A DNA stretch of 64,000 bases. It comes from G963663315 sp965214205 (GTDB lineage: Bacteria; Pseudomonadota; Gammaproteobacteria; Arenicellales; Poriferihabitantaceae). Position numbers and translations under genes: made by a program. Location: the NCBI GenBank assembly GCA_965214205.1, contig OZ243941.1:124001-188000 (forward strand), given 5' to 3'. The notes under the pieces were generated by a model that saw only the letters and a list, made by a program, of their open reading frames with translations, ran no database searches and was not told the origin of the DNA. Shown one piece after another: positions 36,350 through 44,807 of this stretch. Position 1 is the first letter of the stretch; every line of letters starts with the position of its first letter.

Positions 36350-36370
36350 ACTTGCGATTAACTTGCAATA
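36350..36370. repeat. Tandem ACTTGCRAT direct repeat upstream of amt
   Basis: ACTTGCGATTA followed immediately by ACTTGCAATA; the copies begin 11 bp apart. It is about 85 bp upstream of the amt start in the divergent region shared with the cytochrome gene. The helical spacing fits a protein-binding site, but no regulator is assigned. Confidence 0.35.
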
Positions 36371-36472
36371 GCCACAGCCAGCCGATGACAGAATCAGCGA
36401 TCGCAAACAGGTCACAGAAATATTCCTGCTGTGATTTTTGATCCGGGGTATTTAGTCTGGCCCGGAATCCGG

Positions 36473-36478
36473 TATAAT
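36473..36478 (+). promoter_or_regulatory. Putative -10 element of the cytochrome c gene
   Basis: TATAAT within TCCGGTATAATC, 49 bp before the cytochrome start. No good -35 at the usual distance. The same 12-mer occurs before the glycosyltransferase at 54252, which makes a chance match less likely. Confidence 0.4.
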
Positions 36479-36526
36479 CCGGCGGTCACGGAATCGGCGT
36501 GACAGCCTTTAATAAACCAGTTCCCT

Positions 36527-36964
36527 ATGAATATGAAAATTCTGAGCATCACCACCTTGTCCGGTCTCGCCTTGTTATTTTCTCTGGAAGCGGTTGCGAA
36601 CCATAATTCCATGGAATCCCTGAAAGCGCGGGTCTCTGCGACAGGCACACTGAATGTGGACGAAAACAAGGTCGCCACCACCACCGCCTCCGGCCAACAG
36701 GAAGCCGGGCCCGCAAACGGGGAAGCCGTCTACCAGACGACTTGTGTAGCTTGCCACAGCAGCGGAATCGCCGGCTCGCCGGTGGTTGGAGATGTCGATG
36801 ACTGGACAGCCCGGCTTGAACAGGGCTTCGAAACGCTGGTCACACATGCGATCGAAGGGTATACCGGATCAACCGGATTCATGCCGGCGAAGGGCGGCAA
36901 CCCTTCGCTCAGCGATGAAGCCGTCACGGCCGCTGTACAATTCATGGTGGACCAGTCCAGATAA
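36527..36964 (+). CDS. Periplasmic monohaem cytochrome c (c5-like)
   Basis: 145 residues with a signal peptide (LSITTLSGLALLFSLEAVA, cleavage after VANA-like ANH region), haem site CVACH at 73-77 and likely axial Met119 in GFMPAKGG. A Thr/Gln-rich linker separates the signal from the haem domain. Size and the C-terminal AVQFMVDQS fit the c5/class I group found on oxidase or dehydrogenase partners. Possible electron acceptor for a periplasmic dehydrogenase; no such gene is adjacent. Followed by a crotonase 44 bp downstream. Confidence 0.85.
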   Translation: MNMKILSITTLSGLALLFSLEAVANHNSMESLKARVSATGTLNVDENKVATTTASGQQEAGPANGEAVYQTTCVACHSSGIAGSPVVGDVDDWTARLEQGFETLVTHAIEGYTGSTGFMPAKGGNPSLSDEAVTAAVQFMVDQSR

Positions 36965-37008
36965 GCTCCGGGCGGACAGAGGCTTGACCGGATCAATGAA
37001 CATCGCCA

Positions 37009-37812
37009 ATGAATATCGCCTGCAACTCACCGATGACTGAAAACCGGGACCTGATCGTAGAGACCGATCAATCGGTCGCGACCCTGACCCTGAATCGTCC
37101 GGGTCAATACAACGCCCTGTCCGCAGGGTTGCTCGAATCAATTTGCGGCGCGCTGGACACCATCGCCGCGGACGATACCATACGCGCGGTCATTCTCGCG
37201 GCCAACGGCAAGGCCTTTTGCGCCGGACACGACCTCAAGCAGATGCGCGAAAGCGCGGACCGGGCGGAGCATCACAGGCTGTTCAGCAAATGCAGTGAAA
37301 TGATGCAGAAAATAGTCCACCTGCCGCAGCCGGTGATCGCCCGCGTCCAGGGAATGGCCACCGCCGCCGGTTGCCAACTGGTCGCGACCTGTGACTTGGC
37401 GGTAGCCTGTGAAACCGCTCAATTCGCCGTCTCGGGAATCCGGGTCGGTCTGTTCTGTTCGACCCCCGCGGTCGCGTTGAGCCGCAACATATCCCGCAAG
37501 CGCGCCATGGAAATGCTGATGACCGGAGACTTTATCGACGCCTCCACGGCGCTCGAATACGGCCTGGTCAATCAAGTGGTCGAACCGCAGATGCTGGACC
37601 AGGCAACCGATGAGCTGGTCGGAAAAATCATCCGCCACCCCGGACGAGTGGTGAATCTGGGGAAAAAGATGTTCTACCAGCAGCTCAACCAAGACCTTTC
37701 AGCGGCCTATCAGGGCGCGACTGACACCATTTCCGGCAACATGATGCTCGAAGAAACCATTGAAGGGATCGACGCCTTCATCGAAAAGCGCCCGCCCAAC
37801 TGGGCCGACTGA
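37009..37812 (+). CDS. Crotonase-family protein lacking both catalytic Glu (ECHDC3-like)
   Basis: Crotonase fold, 267 residues (259 if the ATG at 37033 is used; neither start has a good ribosome site). The oxyanion segments AFCAGHDLKQMR and TAAGCQLVATCD are present. The first catalytic Glu is replaced by Gln (GCQL) and the second position reads SGIRVG with no Glu, so hydratase activity is unlikely. This pattern is shared with ECHDC3-type proteins of unknown activity. It is followed after 21 bp by the isopropylmalate dehydrogenase-like gene. Confidence 0.8.
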   Translation: MNIACNSPMTENRDLIVETDQSVATLTLNRPGQYNALSAGLLESICGALDTIAADDTIRAVILAANGKAFCAGHDLKQMRESADRAEHHRLFSKCSEMMQKIVHLPQPVIARVQGMATAAGCQLVATCDLAVACETAQFAVSGIRVGLFCSTPAVALSRNISRKRAMEMLMTGDFIDASTALEYGLVNQVVEPQMLDQATDELVGKIIRHPGRVVNLGKKMFYQQLNQDLSAAYQGATDTISGNMMLEETIEGIDAFIEKRPPNWAD

Positions 37813-37833
37813 CTGAAAATCAGGTACTGATTC

Positions 37834-38922
37834 GTGAACACATACAATATCGCCCTGATGCCCGGAGACGGCATCGGCCCGGAAATCATGGAGCAGGGAA
37901 TCAAGGCGCTGCGGGTGATTGAACAACGCAACGATGTGACCTTCAATCTGATACCGGCGGCTTTTGGCGCATCCGCCTGGTTTGAAACCGGCAGCAGCTT
38001 CCCCCGGGAGTCGATTGACATCTGTGATCAGGCGGACGCGATTCTGAAAGGCACAATCGGCCTGGGGCACGAGGAGTCGAAACAAATCCCGATTGACGAA
38101 CAGCCCGAACGCGGCGCCCTGCTGCCGATGCGCCGCCGCTATGATACCTTCGCCAATTTCAGGCCGGTCTACCTGCCCCCCTCGCTCGGCCATTTCTCCC
38201 CGCTCAAACCCCGGGTTGTGGGGGACGGCATTGATATCATGATCATCCGCGAACTGGTTGGCGGGATTTATTTCGGACAAAAGGAAACCGGCGTCAATTC
38301 ACAGGGATTGCGCTACGTCCGGGAAGCGCTCGAATACGATGAAAGCCAGATCAAGCGGATCGTCGATGTGGCCTTCTCCACCGCCATGAAGCGCAGAAAG
38401 AAACTGCACAACATTCACAAGAGCAATGTCCTCAAATCCAGTATCCTGTGGACGGACATCATCGAACAGACCGCCCCGGATTTCCCCGAAGTCGAAGTCG
38501 TCCACATGCTGGTCGACGCCGCCGCGACTCATTTGTGCCTGAATCCGGGTCAATTCGATGTCATGCTGATGGAAAATATGTTCGGCGATATTCTCAGCGA
38601 TCAGGCTGGCGGCATACTCGGCTCGCTGGGGCTGATGCCTTCCGCCTGCATGGGGCCGGACAAATCCTATTACGAACCATCACACGGCTCGGCGCCGGAT
38701 ATCGCCGGTAAGAATATCGCCAACCCGTATTCAATGATCGGCTCCGTAGCCATGATGCTCGACATGAGCTTTGATATGGCTGATGAAGCCGGAAATGTGT
38801 GGGCGGCGATGGAATCTGTATTCGCCGCCGGTTATTCGACCGCTGATTTATCCGGGCCGGACGACAATGTGACCATGGTCAGTACCGATGAGTTCGGCGA
38901 CCGGGTGGCGGACGCTCTGTAA
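37834..38922 (+). CDS. 3-isopropylmalate dehydrogenase-like enzyme
   Basis: Beta-decarboxylating dehydrogenase, 362 residues, GTG start. Conserved LMPGDGIGPEI N-terminus, substrate Arg segment ALLPMRRRYDTFANFRPV, Tyr/Lys in the YFGQKET and NIHKSNVL region, and metal Asp in FGDILSDQAGG and NAD loop EPSHGSAPDIAGKNIANP. It sits apart from leuCD genes and beside a crotonase, so it may act on another malate-type acid (tartrate, 3-alkylmalate). Its last 44 bp overlap the convergent M24 peptidase gene. Confidence 0.78.
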   Translation: MNTYNIALMPGDGIGPEIMEQGIKALRVIEQRNDVTFNLIPAAFGASAWFETGSSFPRESIDICDQADAILKGTIGLGHEESKQIPIDEQPERGALLPMRRRYDTFANFRPVYLPPSLGHFSPLKPRVVGDGIDIMIIRELVGGIYFGQKETGVNSQGLRYVREALEYDESQIKRIVDVAFSTAMKRRKKLHNIHKSNVLKSSILWTDIIEQTAPDFPEVEVVHMLVDAAATHLCLNPGQFDVMLMENMFGDILSDQAGGILGSLGLMPSACMGPDKSYYEPSHGSAPDIAGKNIANPYSMIGSVAMMLDMSFDMADEAGNVWAAMESVFAAGYSTADLSGPDDNVTMVSTDEFGDRVADAL

Positions 38923-40117
38923 CGGCCCCACTCCGCGCCAGATCACCATCAGGCTGGATCACCACCAGTTCGCGGGCGGCGCGGCGGGTCAGCCACTCGG
39001 CCCCGTTTTCGGTAATCACGATATTCTCCTCATGCACCATTTGCCGACCGGGGGCAAAGGTCATTCCGGGTTCCAGCGTGATGATCATGCCCGCTTCCAG
39101 CCGGGTATTGTCGGTCGCCGTGTTCGACGGCCTCTCCGTCAACTCGATGCCCAGCCCATGGCCCAGCCGCCCGACCTGATTACCGAGAGACCCCCCGGCT
39201 GCCATGACCTGATTCATCGCATGGTATAGGTCGGTCGTGGTTGCGCCCGGTCTGGCGATATTGAAGCCCGCCTCGGTCGCGTCCCACACAACCTCGTGCG
39301 CCCGTCTGACCGCGTCATCCGCATAACCGAAAGACCAGTTGCGGTCGAAGTCACAGAAATAGCCGTCGAATGTGGAGCCGGTGTCGATAATCAGCAGATC
39401 GCCCTCGGCCACAACCCGGTCCACCGGGCCCATGATGATGCTGTCATACCCGCCCGGCCCCGAGCCGGCCACCATATAGGGAACCGCGTCGGCGCCCCGC
39501 TGCAGAATATCCACCTTCAGCCTGCTCGCAATCTGCGCTTCGGTCATGCCTGTGTGGGCATAATCCGGCAGAGACTGGAACGCCGCCGACACGAGTTGGC
39601 AGATATAACGGATCTTTTCGATTTCCAACGGCGACTTGACCATCCTCAAACGATGCAACGGCCCGGCGATATCGACAAACCGGTACTCCGGCAATTCCCG
39701 CCGCAACCGCTCGAAATTGTGAACCGGCATACGGATCACGCTCTCGGCGCCCAGCGTCATACCGATGCGACCATATCTTCGCGGCAGGTTTTTGAACAGG
39801 TCAACCAGCAATGAGACGCCATCGTCCTCCGGGCGCGGGGAAGGCCAACTCCGGATATCGTCGATCCAGGTCTGCTCCATGCCGCTGACGCCGATCTCGG
39901 GAATCACGGCAACCGGCCTGCCCCGCGCGGGAAGAACCAGAAACCAGGGGCGAGTCGGACTTTGCCAGAACTGGGTCAGGAAACCGGAGAAATAACGGAC
40001 ATTCGGCTCCGTGGTCAGCAGGACCGCGTCCACCTCCCGGTCACGCATGATGGCCTGCATGGCCTGTGCACGGGCTTCAAACTCGGATTCAGGGAATCCT
40101 CTCGCCGGGGTCTGCAT
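38879..40117 (-). CDS. M24 family metallopeptidase (Xaa-Pro dipeptidase/creatinase-like)
   Basis: Pita-bread fold enzyme of 412 residues with a creatinase-type N-terminal domain (about 1-150). Metal ligands are visible: Asp in IIDTGS, Asp in FCDFDRNW, His in RLGHGLGIE, Glu in TLEPGM and Glu in VHEENIV. Members hydrolyse Xaa-Pro dipeptides, creatine, ectoine or even DMSP (DddP), so the substrate stays open. It follows the aminotransferase by 3 bp and is probably co-transcribed; the pair could break down an N-substituted amino acid. Confidence 0.8.
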   Translation of the reverse strand: MQTPARGFPESEFEARAQAMQAIMRDREVDAVLLTTEPNVRYFSGFLTQFWQSPTRPWFLVLPARGRPVAVIPEIGVSGMEQTWIDDIRSWPSPRPEDDGVSLLVDLFKNLPRRYGRIGMTLGAESVIRMPVHNFERLRRELPEYRFVDIAGPLHRLRMVKSPLEIEKIRYICQLVSAAFQSLPDYAHTGMTEAQIASRLKVDILQRGADAVPYMVAGSGPGGYDSIIMGPVDRVVAEGDLLIIDTGSTFDGYFCDFDRNWSFGYADDAVRRAHEVVWDATEAGFNIARPGATTTDLYHAMNQVMAAGGSLGNQVGRLGHGLGIELTERPSNTATDNTRLEAGMIITLEPGMTFAPGRQMVHEENIVITENGAEWLTRRAARELVVIQPDGDLARSGAVTERPPPGRRTHRY

Positions 40118-40120
40118 GAA

Positions 40121-41260
40121 TCAAGCGCCTGTATGCGCCCGGCTGTCGGCCAGTGTCTGCTTTAATATACCGAGGCACTGCTCGACGTACTGCGCCCTGC
40201 TGGCCTGCCCCATCATGCCGATTCTCCAGATTTTGCCTGCCATCGCCCCCAGCCCGGCGCCGATTTCCAGTCCGTAGTCATCCAGCAGCTTTTTTCTGAA
40301 AGGCGCGTCTGCTATTCCGGGCGGAATGACCACCGCGTTCAACTGCGGCAACCGGCAGGAGGCGTCGACCAGCAGTTCCATGCCCATTTCCTCCAGACCG
40401 GCGACCAGGGCCTGATGATTGCGCTGATGCCGCCGCCACGCGTTTTCGAGACCCTCCTCGTACACCATCAGCAGGGCTTCATGAAGGGCATACAGGGTAT
40501 TGACCGGGGCGGTATGGTGATAGGAACGTCCGCCGCCGCTTCCCCAGTAACCCATCACCAGGTTGACGTCAAGAAACCAGCTTTGCACCCGGCCTGAGCG
40601 GTTCTTGATCCTGTTCAGCGCCGACTCCGACAAGGTGACCGGGGACAATCCGGGGAAACTGGAAAGACATTTCTGGCTGCCGGAATAAACCGCGTCCAGT
40701 TCCCATTCATCCACCTTGAGCGGGGCGCCGGCCAGCGAGGTCACGGCGTCCACGATCACCAGAGCGTCATGAGCATGGGCAAGGCGGGTGATTTCCCGCG
40801 CGTCCGACATAGCGCCGGTCGAAGTTTCCGCATGAACGAACGTCACCAGCCTGGCGTCCGGGTGCCGCTCCAACGCCTGTTCGACCTTGTCCAGGCTGAC
40901 CGGCTGACCCCAGGCATCCTCCACCACAACAGCAATCCCGCCGCAGCGCTCGACATTCTCTTTCATCCGTCCGCCGAAAACCCCGTTAATGCACACAATC
41001 ACCTGGTCACCCGGCTCCACCAGATTGACAAAACACATCTCCATACCGGCAGAACCGGGGGCGCTGACCGGCATGGTCATATAGTTTTCTGTCTGGAAGG
41101 CGTACTGCAACAGATGCTTGATCTCATCCATCAGATCCACAAAAGCGGGATCGAGATGCCCGATGGTCGGCCTCGCCGAAGCCTCCAGCACCCGATTGTG
41201 AACCATGGTGGGACCAGGACCCATTAATAATCTTTGCGGTGGCGCGAAAGGTTGATACAT
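40121..41260 (-). CDS. Class V aminotransferase (alanine/serine-glyoxylate type)
   Basis: PLP enzyme of 379 residues related to AGXT and PucG. N-terminal LLMGPGPTMVHNRVLEA, AETSTGAM, Asp in IVDAVTSLAG and the PLP Lys in YSGSQKCLSSFPG. Likely reaction is transfer of an amino group to glyoxylate giving glycine. A CAGGAGAATA site precedes the ATG, and the gene starts opposite serA-like across 209 bp. Near serA/serC, it points to a glycine-serine branch that would accept C1 units from the demethylation reactions. Confidence 0.85.
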   Translation of the reverse strand: MYQPFAPPQRLLMGPGPTMVHNRVLEASARPTIGHLDPAFVDLMDEIKHLLQYAFQTENYMTMPVSAPGSAGMEMCFVNLVEPGDQVIVCINGVFGGRMKENVERCGGIAVVVEDAWGQPVSLDKVEQALERHPDARLVTFVHAETSTGAMSDAREITRLAHAHDALVIVDAVTSLAGAPLKVDEWELDAVYSGSQKCLSSFPGLSPVTLSESALNRIKNRSGRVQSWFLDVNLVMGYWGSGGGRSYHHTAPVNTLYALHEALLMVYEEGLENAWRRHQRNHQALVAGLEEMGMELLVDASCRLPQLNAVVIPPGIADAPFRKKLLDDYGLEIGAGLGAMAGKIWRIGMMGQASRAQYVEQCLGILKQTLADSRAHTGA

Positions 41261-41469
41261 ATCCGTATTCTCCTGAAATTTCGGGTGATCATACAGGGAG
41301 CGCCCATCGAATCCAATCAGAATGAATGATCATCGCATTACATTATTTAATCATCCGTTATTTGATCGTCCCGGCATAAAAACCTGCGCAAGATCAGGGT
41401 AACTTTGATATTATCGCAACTTTTCTACACAGCAACCGTGACCGCTTCCGGTTCCCGACAGACACCCCC

Positions 41470-42429
41470 ATGAAAATTCTGATTGCCGACAGTTTCCCTG
41501 GCCCCCATATCGACGAACTGACCCGCCTGGGTCATGAAGTAACCTCGAATCCGGCGCTGGACGGCGACGCCCTGCCACAGGCGATCACGGGTCATTCGGC
41601 GCTGATCGTCCGCAGTACCCGGGTGACAACCGCAACCCTGGCCGCGGGCGAATCCCTGAAACTGGTGATCCGGGCGGGCGCCGGAACCAATACCATCGAC
41701 AAGACCGGCGCCGCGGAACGGGGCATCCGGGTATGCAACGTACCGGGCGCGAACTCCATCGCCGTCGCGGAACTGGTGATGGGCCTGATCATCGCGATTG
41801 ACCGGAATATCGCAGCCGGAGCGGCAGACCTGAAAAACCGGATCTGGAATAAAAAGAAATATTCCACGGGCCGCGGGCTGTATGGCCAGAGAATCGGGAT
41901 ACTGGGTCTCGGGGCGATCGGTTTCGCGGTCGCCGAACGGGCGCGGGCATTCGGGATGGAGGTCTGCGCAGTCGCCAAACCCGGCCGCTCGGAACAGGCT
42001 TCAGCCAGGATTGCGGACGCTGGCGTCATACAGCTTGATTCACAGGATGAGCTACTGCAAACCTGCGACATCATCACCCTGCACATGCCCTCTACCGACA
42101 GCACCAGAAACATGGTCAATTCATCATTTCTGGCTAAAATGAAGGACGGCGCCACCCTGATCAACACCTCGCGCGGCGATCTGGTTGACGAGGCGGCGCT
42201 GATTGAGGCCCTGGAAACCAGGGGTATCCGCGCCGGACTGGATGTCTACCGGGACGAACCGGCCGCCGGCAGCGCCGGGTTCGAATCGGCCCTGGCCAAT
42301 CATGAATCGGTATGCGGCGCCCATCACATTGGCGCCTCGACCACCCAGGCGCAGACCGCGGTCGCCAATGGCGTGATCGACGTGATCCACTCTTTCTCAA
42401 CCGGAAAATTGATAAACTGCGTCAACTGA
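41470..42429 (+). CDS. D-3-phosphoglycerate dehydrogenase-like enzyme
   Basis: D-2-hydroxyacid dehydrogenase of 319 residues, without the C-terminal ACT domain of longer SerA proteins. NAD motif GILGLGAIGFAVAERA (about 144-159), catalytic Arg in NTSRGDLVDE, Glu in DVYRDEPA and His in GAHHIGASTTQA. The serC gene starts 32 bp downstream, so serine synthesis is the natural reading. Upstream 209 bp are AT-rich and shared with the aminotransferase; a TATTAT near 41410 is a weak -10 candidate. Confidence 0.85.
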   Translation: MKILIADSFPGPHIDELTRLGHEVTSNPALDGDALPQAITGHSALIVRSTRVTTATLAAGESLKLVIRAGAGTNTIDKTGAAERGIRVCNVPGANSIAVAELVMGLIIAIDRNIAAGAADLKNRIWNKKKYSTGRGLYGQRIGILGLGAIGFAVAERARAFGMEVCAVAKPGRSEQASARIADAGVIQLDSQDELLQTCDIITLHMPSTDSTRNMVNSSFLAKMKDGATLINTSRGDLVDEAALIEALETRGIRAGLDVYRDEPAAGSAGFESALANHESVCGAHHIGASTTQAQTAVANGVIDVIHSFSTGKLINCVN

Positions 42430-42461
42430 ACCAAAAGACCTTTAATGCGGAAACTTCACTG

Positions 42462-43550
42462 ATGACCAACCGAAAACATAATTTCAGCGCGGGGCCCTGC
42501 ACTTTGCCCCTGGAAGTACTGGAAGAAGCGCAAGATGAATTCATCGACTACCAGGGCGCCGGAATGTCCCTGATCGAAATGAGTCATCGCGGCAAACACT
42601 TTGTCGAAGTCGCGGAAGAAGCCGCCAGCCTGGCGATGGAGGCGTTCGAAGTCCCCGACGATTTCAGTGTCCTGTTCCTGCAAGGCGGCGCCATACTGCA
42701 GTTCTCAATGGTTCCGATGAACCTGTTGAATCCAGGCCAGAAAGGGGCTTATGTCCATTCCGGAAGCTGGGCCAAAGGAGCCATCGCGGACGCCCGGGAA
42801 TATGGCGATATCTATATACCCTGGGATGGCTCCGACCATAATTTCACCCGTATGCCATTGTCGAACGAACTGGGAGACCTCCAGAACAATACCCGCTACC
42901 TTCATATCACGACCAATGAAACCATCGGCGGAATACGCTTTGCTGAATGGCCGGATGTGGATGTGCCGCTGGTCGGCGATGTCTCTTCGGAATACATGGC
43001 CCGCCCGCTGCCCTGGGAAAAGTTCGACCTGGTCTACGGCGGAGCGCAAAAAAACCTCGGACCGGCCGGAATGGCGGTCGTATTTATCCGCAATTCAATT
43101 CTCGAATCCTGTAACAGGAACATGGGGCGCTATCTTCGATACGACATCCAGCAATCGAAAGGCTCCATGTTCAACACCCCGCCGATGTTTCCGATCTACC
43201 TGTTCGGCAAGGTCCTGAAATGGATGATCAGGCAAGGCGGGCTGGCGGCCATGGAAGCGGCGGCGTCTGAAAAAGCGGGCATCCTGTACGACACGATTGA
43301 CGCCAGCGGCGGATACTACAATTGCCCGGTGGAGACGGCCAGCCGGTCGCACATGAACGTCGTATTCCGGCTCGCGAACGAAGACCTCGAACGGAAATTC
43401 CTGGAACAGGCCGCGCAGGCCGACCTGATGAATCTCAAGGGGCATCGCAGCGTGGGGGGCTGCCGGGCCAGTATCTATAACGCGATGCCGAAATCCAGTG
43501 TCGAAGCGCTGGCCGGGTTCATGAGCGAATTTGCGCAGGACAACCACTGA
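42462..43550 (+). CDS. serC: Phosphoserine aminotransferase
   Basis: PLP enzyme converting 3-phosphohydroxypyruvate to phosphoserine. NFSAGPCTLPLEVLEEAQ at the N-terminus, the PLP lysine in VYGGAQKNLGPAGM, and the C-terminal NLKGHRSVGGCRASIYNAM are signatures of SerC. Start at the ATG giving MTNRKHNF (362 aa, E. coli length); an upstream in-frame ATG at 42312 lies within serA. A DUF1015 gene follows by 12 bp, a common partner. Confidence 0.95.
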   Translation: MTNRKHNFSAGPCTLPLEVLEEAQDEFIDYQGAGMSLIEMSHRGKHFVEVAEEAASLAMEAFEVPDDFSVLFLQGGAILQFSMVPMNLLNPGQKGAYVHSGSWAKGAIADAREYGDIYIPWDGSDHNFTRMPLSNELGDLQNNTRYLHITTNETIGGIRFAEWPDVDVPLVGDVSSEYMARPLPWEKFDLVYGGAQKNLGPAGMAVVFIRNSILESCNRNMGRYLRYDIQQSKGSMFNTPPMFPIYLFGKVLKWMIRQGGLAAMEAAASEKAGILYDTIDASGGYYNCPVETASRSHMNVVFRLANEDLERKFLEQAAQADLMNLKGHRSVGGCRASIYNAMPKSSVEALAGFMSEFAQDNH

Positions 43551-43562
43551 CAGGGCGCTCCC

Positions 43563-44807
43563 ATGCCAGAAATAAAACCATTCGACGGCTTTCTGATCAA
43601 CGCCGACCACGCCGGAGAAATCGTCTCCCCGGCCTATGATTCAGTGTCCCCGCAGCAACGCCGCGTATTTGCGGAAAACAATCCGCGTAATTTCCTCAAT
43701 ACCATGCGGTTGCTGGAGGATCTGCCTGAAGAAAACCCCATGACCCCCGAACAACTCCTGCTGTCGAACAAGGAAAATCTCGACCGATTGTTATCGGACG
43801 GATCGTTCGACATGCTGGAACAACCCTGCCTGTTCATCTACCAGCTCGATACCGGCGACCATGTACAGACCGGAGTGGTCTGTGAAATCTCAGTCGGTGA
43901 ATACGAACGGGGCGCAATGCGCAAGCATGAAAACACCCGTAGCGACCGGGAGGACCTGCTGGCGCAATACCAGGTCGTAGTGGGCGCGTCGTCAAGTCCG
44001 ATCTGCCTGACCTACAGCCAGGACCCGGACATTGACCGTTGCGTCGGGCAGATCATCGCGAACCGGCCGGAACTGGAATTTTCCGGCGCGGATGGCGTCC
44101 AGCAGAGAGTCTGGCGGGTCGCGGACCGCGAACTGCAGGCGCGGCTGGTCGAACTGTTCGACCCTGTCGAAACCACCTACCTGACCGACGGCCATCACCG
44201 CGCCGCCTCCGGGTACCGTTATGCCAGAATCATGCGCGACAAATACGGCAACACGGGCGATGAACCCTGGAACCAGTTGCTGGTGGCCCTGTTCCCGGAT
44301 AACCAGCTCAAGTTATTGCCGTTTCATCGTTGCGTCAAGGATTTGAACGGCCTGACCGAGGCCGCCATTGTCGAGGCTCTGAAAACCTGTTTCGAGGTCC
44401 GCAAACTCTCCGGCCAAACCGGGTTCGAGTCCACCCGGCATGGTGAATTCGGCATGTATCTGAACAACGGCTGGTATCAACTGAATGTCAAACCCGAACA
44501 TGTCAAACAGGATAATCCGGTCGAATCCCTGGATGTCACGATTCTGCAGAATCTGGTTCTCGACCCGATTCTCGGTATCACGGATATGCGTAGCAATCCG
44601 CGTCTCGACTACATTGCCGGTGTCAACACAGACGAGGACATCCAGCAAAAATGCGAGGAGGGATGGGACATTGTGTTCGCCTGCCACGCGACCTCGATGA
44701 GCCAATTGATGGATGTCGCCGACTCCGGCGCGCTGATGCCGCCCAAATCCACCTATTTCGATCCCAAATGCCGTTCCGGAATCTTTGTCCGGTTAAAGAG
44801 GGATTAG
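43563..44807 (+). CDS. DUF1015 family protein
   Basis: 414 residues of a conserved family of unknown function that is often found next to serA and serC, as here. Characteristic segments are IVSPAYDSVSP near the N-terminus, TYLTDGHHRAASGYRYA near 215 and a C-terminal MPPKSTYFDPK. The DGHHR motif looks like a phosphate or metal site. Its stop overlaps that of the convergent cinA gene. Possibly a serine-metabolism enzyme; unproven. Confidence 0.85.
   Translation: MPEIKPFDGFLINADHAGEIVSPAYDSVSPQQRRVFAENNPRNFLNTMRLLEDLPEENPMTPEQLLLSNKENLDRLLSDGSFDMLEQPCLFIYQLDTGDHVQTGVVCEISVGEYERGAMRKHENTRSDREDLLAQYQVVVGASSSPICLTYSQDPDIDRCVGQIIANRPELEFSGADGVQQRVWRVADRELQARLVELFDPVETTYLTDGHHRAASGYRYARIMRDKYGNTGDEPWNQLLVALFPDNQLKLLPFHRCVKDLNGLTEAAIVEALKTCFEVRKLSGQTGFESTRHGEFGMYLNNGWYQLNVKPEHVKQDNPVESLDVTILQNLVLDPILGITDMRSNPRLDYIAGVNTDEDIQQKCEEGWDIVFACHATSMSQLMDVADSGALMPPKSTYFDPKCRSGIFVRLKRD

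Noticed and set aside
38879..40117. DMSP lyase DddP (also an M24-fold protein)
   Set aside because: Considered because of the marine-like context, but the N-terminal domain and the conserved metal-site segments read as an ordinary creatinase/Xaa-Pro dipeptidase; no DMSP genes lie nearby.
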